Below are positions 32,745 through 40,787 of a stretch of DNA of 64,000 nucleotides, one piece after another. Origin of the DNA: CAZEAP01 sp964510315 (lineage in GTDB: Bacteria; Planctomycetota; Brocadiia; SM23-32). The number at the start of each line of letters is the position of its first letter. The stretch's first letter is position 1. The stretch lies in assembly GCA_964510315.1 (NCBI GenBank), contig CAZEAP010000020.1, positions 9,771 to 73,770 of the forward strand, written 5' to 3'. The notes under the pieces are model-generated. The model was not told the DNA's origin. It did not search any database and saw only the letters and a program-made list of their open reading frames with translations. The translations under genes were made by a program, and so were the position numbers.

Positions 32745-34097
32745 ATGAACCTCGTTGTCATCATGCTGGACTCCCTCAGGCAGGATCACGTCTCATTCTA
32801 CGGGTGGGAGGGGTGTCCGGTAGAAACCCCCAACCTGGACGAGCTGGCCTCTCAGGGCGTGGTGTTCGACAACTGCTATCCGGAAGGGCTGCCGACGATA
32901 CCGGTGCGCACCGAACTGCATACGGGCCACCACAGCCTGGTCCACCGCCCCTGGCAGCCGCTGGTGGGCCCGGACGTGGTGCTGTCCGAGATACTGCGAC
33001 ACGAGGGTTTTGTGAACCTGCTGGTGGCCGACACGTACCATCTTTTCAAACCCAACATGAACTTCCATCGGGGCTACCACATCTTCCGGTGGATACGGGG
33101 CAACGAGTACGACTCCTACCGGATAGCGCCGCCGGAGAACCGCCGTCTGGAGGACCACGTCAACGAACACTACAATGATGCGTGGCGGGGACGGGTGCTG
33201 CAGTACCTGAAGAACACCGACGACTGGGAAGACCCGGAGGATTTCGCCTGCTGTCGGACGGTGGATACGGCGCTGGAGCTGCTGAGCGGCAGCCCGACCG
33301 ACCAACCGAAGCTGCTGTGGCTGGACACCTTCCAGAACCACGAGCCGTGGAGTCCGCCGGCCGAGTTCGACCGCTACGTCCCCGAGGACTACGACGGACC
33401 CCGCGTCATCCTCCCCATGGGGGGCAATGCCCTGGAGTGGGGCAGCGAGGAGATCATCGAATGCGTCCGGGGCCTCTACGCCGGGGATGTCGCCTACGTG
33501 GACTGGTGCATCGGGCGGCTGCTGGACGGGATGCGCGAGATGGACATCCTGGAGGAGAGCCTCGTCTGCGTCCTCTCCGACCACGGCCACCCCCTGGCCG
33601 ATCACGACAAGTTTCTGAAGGGCGGGGACCGGATGTACAGCGAACTTCTGAAGGTGCCCCTGATATTGCGCTTTCCGGGCGGTGAGCATGGAGGGCAAAG
33701 GCTCGATGCGCTCGCCCAGTTCCCCGACCTGCTTCCCACCTGGCTGGACGCGCTGGGACGGGGACCGGCCACCCACGACCTGAGCGGCCACAGCCTGATG
33801 CCGGTGATCCGCGGGGAGGCCGAAGCCGTCCGCGAGGCCACCATCAGCGGCTATTACGGCGCGCCCGACCGGTGCGTGCGGGACCGCCGCTACAGTTACG
33901 TCCTGCGTCCCGGCGGCCAGCCGGACGAACTGTATGATCTGGTCGAGGACCCCCGCGAGACCAACAACATTATCGGCCGCAAGCCCGAGGTGGCGGACCG
34001 TCTGGCGGCGCAGTTCCCGGCTATCTACTTCCCCGAGCCGCCGGAGAGCCACGGCGTCCAGGGCGACAGCGAGGTGGCGCACACCCCGGTGGGCTGA
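32745..34097 (+). CDS. Sulfatase-fold hydrolase with Thr at the formylglycine position
   Basis: A 450-residue member of the alkaline phosphatase/sulfatase superfamily. MNLVVIMLDSLRQDHVSFYG and SDHGHPLADHDKFLKGG are standard metal-binding segments. The signature that should read C/S-x-P-x-R is TIPVRTELHTG, with Thr replacing the Cys or Ser converted to formylglycine. Thr is the nucleophile in nucleotide pyrophosphatases and phosphodiesterases of this superfamily, so it may cleave phosphate esters or diesters rather than sulfate esters, or be inactive. No signal peptide is apparent, which also argues against an exported polysaccharide sulfatase. It precedes a TIM-barrel isomerase gene by 44 bp. 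Confidence 0.85.
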   Translation: MNLVVIMLDSLRQDHVSFYGWEGCPVETPNLDELASQGVVFDNCYPEGLPTIPVRTELHTGHHSLVHRPWQPLVGPDVVLSEILRHEGFVNLLVADTYHLFKPNMNFHRGYHIFRWIRGNEYDSYRIAPPENRRLEDHVNEHYNDAWRGRVLQYLKNTDDWEDPEDFACCRTVDTALELLSGSPTDQPKLLWLDTFQNHEPWSPPAEFDRYVPEDYDGPRVILPMGGNALEWGSEEIIECVRGLYAGDVAYVDWCIGRLLDGMREMDILEESLVCVLSDHGHPLADHDKFLKGGDRMYSELLKVPLILRFPGGEHGGQRLDALAQFPDLLPTWLDALGRGPATHDLSGHSLMPVIRGEAEAVREATISGYYGAPDRCVRDRRYSYVLRPGGQPDELYDLVEDPRETNNIIGRKPEVADRLAAQFPAIYFPEPPESHGVQGDSEVAHTPVG

Positions 34098-34141
34098 GGC
34101 GCGGAGCCGCCAATTTTCGGCACCTACTGAGGAGGGACAGA

Positions 34142-34918
34142 GTGAAACTCGGATGCTGCGCGTATTCCTATCGTGAACTGCTGACCAACGGCATGATGAA
34201 CCTGGAGGATTTCCTCGATCTCTGCGTCCAACTCAACCTCGACGGCGTGGAACTGACCCAATACTACTTCCCGGAGGAGACCGACCGCTACCTGAACCAC
34301 ATCAGGCGGCAGGTGTTCCGGCGCGGGCTGGAGGTCTCGGGCACGGCGGTCGGGGGCAACTTCAGCAACGCCGACCCCGACGAGAGGCAAGCCCACATCG
34401 AGCACGTGAAGGACTGGATCGTTAAGTCGGCCCGGCTCGGCTCCCCGGTGCTTCGCGTTTTCGCGGGGGGATGCCCTGACGATACCCCTCAGGAGGAGGC
34501 CCGCCGGTGGGTGCGCGAAGGGCTGACCCGCTGCGCGGTAACCGCCGCCGAGCAGGGCGTCGTGCTGGCCCTGGAGAATCACGGCGGCCTGACCGGTGAC
34601 GCCGACGGCACGCTGGACCTGCTGGAGCCGCTGGGGGAGAATCCCTGGGTCGGACTGAACCTCGATTTCGGTAACTTCACCGGTGATGTCTACGGGCAAT
34701 ACGAGCGCTGCGCCCCCCACGCCGTGACCACCCACGCGAAGGTGACTGTTCGACAGGGGGATGAGCGCGAAGAGGTGGATTACCGGCGGGTGGTGCGCAT
34801 CATGGGGGAGGTCGGCTACCGCGGCTATATCAGCATCGAATACGAGGAGCCCGGGGACCCGGCCGTCGGCGTGGACCGGTTCGCCGCCTACCTCCGGGGC
34901 TGCCTGACGGACGCCTGA
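34142..34918 (+). CDS. Sugar phosphate isomerase/epimerase-like TIM barrel
   Basis: A 258-residue xylose-isomerase-like barrel (AP endonuclease 2 superfamily). MKLGCCAYSYRELL opens the barrel, LDGVELTQYYFP is strand 2, and VLRVFAGG, VVLALENHGG (Glu ligand), VGLNLDFGNF (Asp ligand), TTHAKVTVR (His ligand) and GYISIEYEEPG (Glu ligand) give the usual metal site. Such proteins act as inositol, hydroxypyruvate or ketose isomerases and epimerases; the substrate cannot be specified. GTG start with GAGGGAC upstream. Probably co-transcribed with the preceding sulfatase-fold gene. Confidence 0.88.
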   Translation: MKLGCCAYSYRELLTNGMMNLEDFLDLCVQLNLDGVELTQYYFPEETDRYLNHIRRQVFRRGLEVSGTAVGGNFSNADPDERQAHIEHVKDWIVKSARLGSPVLRVFAGGCPDDTPQEEARRWVREGLTRCAVTAAEQGVVLALENHGGLTGDADGTLDLLEPLGENPWVGLNLDFGNFTGDVYGQYERCAPHAVTTHAKVTVRQGDEREEVDYRRVVRIMGEVGYRGYISIEYEEPGDPAVGVDRFAAYLRGCLTDA

Positions 34919-35042
34919 CCGGGGCGCGGAGGTCCTTCGTGCGGGGTGTTGGGGTGGGAATCCCCCGGCGGCTCGGAAGCGTCGGGGGGCGGCGTACGCT
35001 ATCATGTTGTGAGTGCACGTGCCCGAATCCGGAGACCCCCTC

Positions 35043-36740
35043 GTGCGGAAGTTGCTGCCCGTGTTGATCTTGCTGCTCATGGTCGGGCTGTGCGGCTGCA
35101 GGGCGCCCGAGGGTTCCCCCTCCGAGGGACGGGCGGTGATATTCCTGCTGGATTCGGAGGTCAACCGGGACTTCCTTGCTGGACGGGTGCTCGGCCTGAG
35201 GGCCGCCGACGTAAGCCACGGCAGCCTGGTGGGGAGGGTTATCCGGAGCTACTGCCGGGCGGAACTCATCTCGGTGCCCGTGGAGTCCCTTGAAGGTGCG
35301 GTGGACCACGGGCGCTACCTCCAGGGGCTCAGGGGTGTGCTGGACTACGCTCGGACTCACCCCAACGTCCGGGTGGTGGTGAACGTCAGCCTGTCTTCTA
35401 CTGAACGCGACCCCATCGAGGCGGAACTGCTGAGGCGGCTTGACGCCGCCGATGTGCTGGTGGTGGCCGCCGCGGGGAACGAGGACTCCGAGGAGCCCTT
35501 CTACCCGGCGGCTTTCCCCGAGACGGTGGCGGTGGCCAGCGCCACCGCCGAGGGGAAGGCCCTGCATTCCAACTACGGCCCCTACGTCGACATCGCCGCC
35601 TCCGGGGACATCAGCTTCATAGATTACGATTTTCTTCCTTATGAGAAGCTGCGGCGGGAGATGGGGGCTCGCGGCACCTCCTTTGCCGCGCCGAAGGTTG
35701 CCGCCACCGTTGCCTTCCTGCTGGAGCGCCGGGCGGACCTCTCACCCCGCCAGGCCTACCGCATGGTGGAGGAACGCGCTCGGCCGATCGTCGGGGAGCA
35801 TTTCCGGCAGGGGTTGTTGGGGGCCGGACTCCTGGACGTGCGGCGGGCTAAGGCGGCCGTCGCCCCCGGCTATCACTTCGCCCACTACGTGCTGCCGGTT
35901 TGCGTGTGGGTCGTACTGGGGGTGCTGAGTGTTTACCTTTGCGTGCGGCACGGTTTGGTGGGGATGTTCCTCACCTTGATGACCTGGCTGGTGGCGCTGC
36001 CCGCTTCCTTCTTTTCGGTCGTCCAGATGGGCCGATGGCTGGATTTCGTGGGCAGGGGCGACCTGGTTGTCGGCTCTGGCGCCGCAGCTCTGCTGTGTGC
36101 AGGCTGGTCCGTGGCGCTTGCCGTGCAGGACTGGATTCCCCTGAAGGCTGTGGCGGCGACGCTGCTGCCCTACGGCGTTTTCCTTGTGCTGGCGGGCGGA
36201 GGCGACGCCGGCCCCGTCGTGCTGGCGAGTGCCGCGGCCGTTGCCGCCGTGCTGATCGCCGGCGGCTGGGAGCGCGTGACCCAAAAAAGGCTGGCTTCCA
36301 TCCGTTCCACACGGTCCGTTGGGTCCAAGGCCGCGCGGCGACTCCTGCGGACGAAGCGGCTTTCGGTTGACCCGCGCATCCAAAAAGCTGTCATTGAGAA
36401 GCTCGGCGCCATCAGCGCCGAAGAGGCTGTAAGGCCCCTGTTGAGGGAGAGTCGACTCCCGGAAGAAGCCCGAGCTGCGCTGGCACAGACCGTGCGCGGG
36501 AACCCGGAGTCCCTCCGGGAAACCCTCCGGCAGTTCGACTCCCTCCCCCGGCGGCAGCGGAACCGGCTCTGCACCGTCCTGCGGGAGGAGTGGTCTCCGG
36601 AGCTTGAGAGGCTGCTGGAGGAAGTTGTTGCGGAGCGGGGCTCAGCACGGCTCCGGAACCGAGTGGAGGAACTACGGGCCGGCCGGGGCGAAGGCACGTC
36701 ACCCACATCATTCACGAGGAAACGACGCACATTGTTGTAA
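35043..36740 (+). CDS. Subtilisin-like (S8) lipoprotein fused to a multi-pass membrane and helical-repeat region
   Basis: A 565-residue protein. MRKLLPVLILLLMVGLCGC is a lipoprotein-type signal with a Cys at the lipobox. A compact subtilase domain follows: Asp in FLLDSEVN, His in VSHGSLVG, the oxyanion segment AAAGNEDSEEPFYPAAFP, and Ser in GTSFAAPKVAATV near residue 220. Then come about five membrane helices (residues 275-415) and a basic, HEAT-like C-terminal region (AVIEKLGAISAEEAVRPLL) that would be cytoplasmic. The start at GTG 35043 gives the canonical signal; GTG 35013 adds ten charged residues. The protease is expected outside the cytoplasmic membrane. Protease-membrane-repeat fusions of this kind are unusual. 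Confidence 0.85.
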   Translation: MRKLLPVLILLLMVGLCGCRAPEGSPSEGRAVIFLLDSEVNRDFLAGRVLGLRAADVSHGSLVGRVIRSYCRAELISVPVESLEGAVDHGRYLQGLRGVLDYARTHPNVRVVVNVSLSSTERDPIEAELLRRLDAADVLVVAAAGNEDSEEPFYPAAFPETVAVASATAEGKALHSNYGPYVDIAASGDISFIDYDFLPYEKLRREMGARGTSFAAPKVAATVAFLLERRADLSPRQAYRMVEERARPIVGEHFRQGLLGAGLLDVRRAKAAVAPGYHFAHYVLPVCVWVVLGVLSVYLCVRHGLVGMFLTLMTWLVALPASFFSVVQMGRWLDFVGRGDLVVGSGAAALLCAGWSVALAVQDWIPLKAVAATLLPYGVFLVLAGGGDAGPVVLASAAAVAAVLIAGGWERVTQKRLASIRSTRSVGSKAARRLLRTKRLSVDPRIQKAVIEKLGAISAEEAVRPLLRESRLPEEARAALAQTVRGNPESLRETLRQFDSLPRRQRNRLCTVLREEWSPELERLLEEVVAERGSARLRNRVEELRAGRGEGTSPTSFTRKRRTLL

Positions 36741-37046
36741 CGGGTTAACCTGATATATGTTAGAGCATATTTAGACGGAGCATGCGGAAAACAGTGTGTT
36801 TTTTCGGTGAACAACACCATCCTCGCCCTTCGGGAGCGGCGCCGGCACCGTATCTGCTTTGTCAGGCTTCGCTTGCAGTGTAAGAACACAGCGGCGCTCG
36901 CCTTCCGCGCATCTGCGGCACTGGCAACGCTTGAATAATCCGGGATCAGACGGTCAATGACCCGGCTTCCTGCCCTTTCGAAGGGCCTCGAGGAGCCGCT
37001 ATACTGTAGGGTTGATTTTGGACTCTGCGCTGTGCGGGAGAAGAGC
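36741..37046 (+). other. Intergenic region before ahcY with AT-rich island
   Basis: 306 bp without a gene. The first 70 bp (36738-36808) are conspicuously AT-rich for this genome. A candidate promoter, TATACT at 37000-37005 with TTTCGA 18 bp upstream (36976-36981), lies about 40 bp before ahcY. I could not fold the remainder into a recognisable riboswitch, although an S-adenosylhomocysteine riboswitch would be the natural candidate here. Confidence 0.4.
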
Positions 37047-38306
37047 ATGAAACACGACGTTGCGGACCTGGACCTGGCCGAAGACGGGGTGAAGCGGATC
37101 GAATGGGCGCGGCGGGAAATGCCGGTGCTGCGCGCCGTGCATGAGATATTCAGCGATGAGAAGCCCCTGGAAGGCGTGCGCATGTCGGCATGTCTGCACG
37201 TGACTTCCGAGACGGCCAACCTGGCCCGCGCGCTCAAGGCCGGCGGAGCCGAGGTGGCCCTCTGCGCCTCCAATCCCCTCAGCACCCAGGACAACGTCGC
37301 GGCCGCGTTGGTAAAAGAGTACGGCATCCCGGTATTCGCCGTCCGGGGCGAAGACAGGGAGACTTATTATCGCCACGTGCGCTCCGCCCTGGAGCACGGC
37401 CCTCAGATCACCATGGACGACGGAGCGGACCTTGTCACTACCATCATTAAAGAGCGGCCCGAGTTGCACGAAGACATCCTGGGGTCGATGGAGGAGACCA
37501 CCACCGGCGTGATCCGGCTGAGGTCCATGGAGCAGAAGGGCGTGCTGCCGTTCCCGGTCATCGCCGTCAACGACGCCCGGACCAAGTACCTGTTTGACAA
37601 CCGCTACGGCACCGGCCAGAGCACGCTGGACGGGATCATCCGGGCCACGGGCTTCCTGATTGCCGGCAAGAACGTGGTGGTGGCCGGCTACGGCTGGTGT
37701 GGCCGGGGCTTCGCCATGCGGGTCCGAGGGCACGGGGGCCACGTGATCGTAACCGAAGTAGACGATATCAGGGCGCTGGAGGCGGCCATGGACGGCTATC
37801 GGGTGATGCCCATGGCCGAGGCGGCTCCGGTGGGAGACATATTCTGCACGCTCACCGGCAACCTGCACGTGATTCGGCCGGAGCACATCCGGGCGATGAA
37901 AAACGGGGCGGTCATCTGCAACTCCGGACACTTTGACGTTGAGATAGACCTGGACGGGCTGCGGGAGATGAGCAGCCGCGTGGTGGAAGGCGTCCGACCC
38001 AGCGTGGATGAGTACGTCCTCGGCCCGGACAAGAGCGTTTTCGTGCTGGCCGAGGGCCGACTGGTCAATCTGGCCGCCGCCGAAGGGCACCCCGCCTGCG
38101 TGATGGACATGTCGTTTGCGACCCAGGCCCTGACCGCCGAGTGGTGCGCCGGCGAGGAGGGCGGGCTCGAGGCCGCCGTCAACAGCGTGCCGAAGGCCGT
38201 GGAGGATCGTGTCGCAAGGCTGAAGCTGGGCAGCATGGGAATCGAGATCGACCGGCTCACACCCGCTCAGGAAGAATACCTCGAGAGCTGGGAAGTGGGC
38301 ACCTGA
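37047..38306 (+). CDS. ahcY: Adenosylhomocysteinase
   Basis: A 419-residue NAD-dependent enzyme splitting S-adenosylhomocysteine into homocysteine and adenosine, relieving product inhibition of methyltransferases. The substrate region contains CLHVTSETANLARALKAGGA and ASNPLSTQDNVAAALV. EETTTGVIRL and VNDARTKYLFDNRYGTGQS form the active site (Lys and Asp), and GYGWCGRGFAMR is the NAD loop. Length (419 against about 470) and the short loops match the subgroup of thermophiles and archaea lacking a 40-residue insert. A GGGAG site precedes ATG 37047. Confidence 0.96.
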   Translation: MKHDVADLDLAEDGVKRIEWARREMPVLRAVHEIFSDEKPLEGVRMSACLHVTSETANLARALKAGGAEVALCASNPLSTQDNVAAALVKEYGIPVFAVRGEDRETYYRHVRSALEHGPQITMDDGADLVTTIIKERPELHEDILGSMEETTTGVIRLRSMEQKGVLPFPVIAVNDARTKYLFDNRYGTGQSTLDGIIRATGFLIAGKNVVVAGYGWCGRGFAMRVRGHGGHVIVTEVDDIRALEAAMDGYRVMPMAEAAPVGDIFCTLTGNLHVIRPEHIRAMKNGAVICNSGHFDVEIDLDGLREMSSRVVEGVRPSVDEYVLGPDKSVFVLAEGRLVNLAAAEGHPACVMDMSFATQALTAEWCAGEEGGLEAAVNSVPKAVEDRVARLKLGSMGIEIDRLTPAQEEYLESWEVGT

Positions 38307-38356
38307 GAGGGGTGGAACCCGGCGGAACGCGCGGCCGGGGTGGCGGGCTTGGGAAC

Positions 38357-38385
38357 TTCCCGGGCCGGCGCGCTACTGATACAAT
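38357..38385 (+). promoter_or_regulatory. Possible promoter of the permuted binding protein gene
   Basis: TACAAT (38380-38385) with TTCCCG 17 bp upstream (38357-38362). The -10 is good and the -35 poor. The transcript leader would be about 135 nt. Confidence 0.35.
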
Positions 38386-38528
38386 GGAGAGCGTGACTCG
38401 GCTTTGGAACCTGACGGTTTGGGGCGGTACGATTTGAGCTGGAATCGAGCACAGGGCGCGCCGGGGAGGGATGTAACCACCCGGGGGGTCCATACGCCTT
38501 GCCTGACCGAGAAGCAGGGAGGGGGAAA

Positions 38529-39542
38529 ATGCCGCTGAAAGTCCGCATCTTCCTATTGTTCGGAGCCGCTGTTCTGCTGGGAGCGATGGTATTGGCTTAT
38601 CCCGGTGCGCCCAGGCCTGCCACCGGAACTCCTGCCCCCCGAACCGGCGCGAAGCCCTCCCAGCCCGGTGAGGCAGCGGAAGCGAAGGGCCTGGTCGCCG
38701 CCTTCCCGGTCAGTTTCATGACGCGACCGTCCGGGCTGCCGGCGTTGCGGAGCACGTATGACCTGCAGTTTGCCAGAACTGAGCGAATGTCCCGCGCCGA
38801 CGCATTGAGGGCGCTGCAGGAGGGCACAGTGGACCTGGCCCTGGCCACCCTCAGCGACGGGAGGGTTCAGGCTTACAAGCTCCACATCCTGAAGGATGAC
38901 CGTCGCTTTTTCACCGATTCCTACGCGGCCCCTCTGGTGCGGGGCGAAGCCCTGGCGAAATCCGAGGAACTCACCTCGGCACTGGCTTCCCTCGGCGGCA
39001 AGATATCCAACGAGACGATGCGGAACCTTGTTCGGAAGGCGGCAACCGGCAACCTGTCGGCGGGACGCGTCGCCACCGAGTTCCTGCGGTCTGAACAGCT
39101 TTTGGTCCCTCGGGGGGGCGCGGGGCCGCGGCGCGCTCCGACCCGGGTGACCGTGGGGGGCAAAAATACCCTCCAGCAGCAGATTCTGCTGGAGATAATG
39201 GGCGCAGTGCTCCAAACCGCCCGTAGCATTGACGTAGAGAAAAAGCCCAACCTGGGGGGAACGCGAGAGTGCTTCGAGGCCTTGAAAGCCGGGCGCATCG
39301 ACGTGTATGCCGAGTACACCAACGAGGCGCTGCAGAACATACTGAACACCCGCCCTATACCGGACCCGAAACGCGCCTTCGAGTACCTGTCACAGAGATT
39401 TGACCGAAGGTACGACATGGTCTGGCTGACGCCCTTCGGCTTCAACAATAAGCCGGTGCTCGTCATGAGTGCCGACCGGGCGAAAGAGCTGGAGGTGGAG
39501 ACCATCTCCGACCTGGCCGAGCACCGTGCCGGCCGGAAATAG
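38529..39542 (+). CDS. Osmoprotectant (glycine betaine/choline) binding-protein homologue with swapped lobes
   Basis: A 337-residue protein with an N-terminal signal anchor (VRIFLLFGAAVLLGAMVLAY). Residues about 67-192 match the second half of OpuC/OsmF-type binding proteins: RPSGLPALRSTYDL, LATLSDGRVQAYKL, LKDDRRFFTDSYAAPLVR, LGGKISNETMRNL. Residues about 204-337 match the first half: VTVGGKNTLQQQILLEIMG, NLGGTRECFEALKAGRIDVY, AEYTNEALQNIL, and finally VETISDLAEHRAG. The order is thus lobe II then lobe I, the reverse of the family. GGGAGGGGG precedes ATG 38529 and there is no ABC permease or ATPase nearby. Either a circular permutation or the middle of a once-tandem protein. Confidence 0.8.
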   Translation: MPLKVRIFLLFGAAVLLGAMVLAYPGAPRPATGTPAPRTGAKPSQPGEAAEAKGLVAAFPVSFMTRPSGLPALRSTYDLQFARTERMSRADALRALQEGTVDLALATLSDGRVQAYKLHILKDDRRFFTDSYAAPLVRGEALAKSEELTSALASLGGKISNETMRNLVRKAATGNLSAGRVATEFLRSEQLLVPRGGAGPRRAPTRVTVGGKNTLQQQILLEIMGAVLQTARSIDVEKKPNLGGTRECFEALKAGRIDVYAEYTNEALQNILNTRPIPDPKRAFEYLSQRFDRRYDMVWLTPFGFNNKPVLVMSADRAKELEVETISDLAEHRAGRK

Positions 39543-39553
39543 GGGGAGGCGGG

Positions 39554-40765
39554 TCAGGGCGGCCGGCAGGTCCCGTCCGGCAGACGCGCTGTCGTCCATC
39601 CCAAATCCGTTTCGTCGCAGGGATATTCGGCGGCCAACTCCTGGTCGAAGCCGATCCCCAGCCCCGGCCGGTCGTTGGGATGGATCATGCCGTCGCGCAC
39701 CTCGGGCGTTCCAGGGAACATTTCACGCTCTACCTCACTTCGTCTGCCCCATTCCTGCACGCCGAAGTTGTGCACCGCGAGGTCCAGGTGCAGGCCGGCC
39801 GCCATGCCGACCGGCGAGACGTCCCCCGGCCCGTGCCAGGCCGTCCTTACCCCGAAGGGCTCGCACAGATGGGCCAGCTTCAGCGCGGGCGTGATGCCCC
39901 CGATCTGAGAGATGTGGCAGCGCACGAAGTCCACCAGCCGCCGGCAGACCACGGGAGCAAGTTCGCGGGGATGGCTGAACAGCTCTCCCATCGCAATGGG
40001 GGTGGCACACTGCCGCCGGATGTCCGCCAGCCAGTCCAGATGCTCCGGCGCGAGGGGGTCCTCCAGGAAATACAGCCGGTAGGGCTCCACCGCCTTGGCC
40101 AGCGCTACCGCGTCGATGGGGGCCAGGCGCTCGTGGACGTCGTGGAGGAGTTCCACCTCGTCGCCCAGCTCAACTCGCAGAAACTCGAACAGCTCCGGTA
40201 TCCGCCGGAGCTTTTCCTTCGGATCGAAGTAGGCGCCTTCGGGGGCCCCGGACGGACGCTCGATGGTGGGGGCCTCCGTGCCGGCGTAGCCGCCGAGCTG
40301 GCAGCGCACGTGGCGGAAACCCTCATCGATGAGCCGGCGGGCGTTTTCGGCCACCTCCTCGGGGCTCGTCCCGCCGGCGTGGGAGTAGGCCGCCGCGGCG
40401 GGCCGGCATTTTCCCCCCCACAGCTCGCAGCAGGGCATGTCCGCCAGCTTGCCCTTTATGTCCCAAAGGGCCATGTCGATGCCGCTGATCGCGTTGTTCA
40501 GCACCGGTCCGTTCCGCCAATAGCCGCTGAACATCATGGAGTGCCACAGGTCCTCGATGTTCCCGGGGTTCTTGCCGATCACGAACGGTCCGAGGTGATG
40601 CCGGAGGGCCGCCTCGACGGCCCGGTGGCGCTGGGTGAAAGTGGCGCAGCCCAGCCCGTAGAGGCCGGGCTCGCTGGTGAGGACCTTCACCACCGCCAGC
40701 CGGCAGGCGGGGCTCCGCGGCTGCGTGAGGAAGACCTGAACGTCCCTGATGCGCAGTTCAGACAT
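39554..40765 (-). CDS. Mannonate dehydratase-like enolase-superfamily enzyme (ManD/RspA group)
   Basis: A 403-residue acid-sugar dehydratase. The capping domain starts RIRDVQVFLTQPR. The barrel carries LLHDVHERLAPIDA (Asp ligand), FLEDPLAPEH (Glu), IAMGELFSHP (Glu), TAWHGPGDVSPVGMAAGLHLDLA (His) and FGVQEW, all typical of ManD, which converts D-mannonate to 2-keto-3-deoxygluconate. Some family members have low activity or act on gluconate, so the substrate is tentative. ATG 40765 has GAGG about 11 nt upstream; ATG 40774 is a close alternative. Nearby SDR, SMP-30 and heparinase genes support uronate catabolism. Confidence 0.88.
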   Translation of the reverse strand: MSELRIRDVQVFLTQPRSPACRLAVVKVLTSEPGLYGLGCATFTQRHRAVEAALRHHLGPFVIGKNPGNIEDLWHSMMFSGYWRNGPVLNNAISGIDMALWDIKGKLADMPCCELWGGKCRPAAAAYSHAGGTSPEEVAENARRLIDEGFRHVRCQLGGYAGTEAPTIERPSGAPEGAYFDPKEKLRRIPELFEFLRVELGDEVELLHDVHERLAPIDAVALAKAVEPYRLYFLEDPLAPEHLDWLADIRRQCATPIAMGELFSHPRELAPVVCRRLVDFVRCHISQIGGITPALKLAHLCEPFGVRTAWHGPGDVSPVGMAAGLHLDLAVHNFGVQEWGRRSEVEREMFPGTPEVRDGMIHPNDRPGLGIGFDQELAAEYPCDETDLGWTTARLPDGTCRPP

Positions 40766-40787
40766 TCTGGGCATTACCTCGGGAAAC

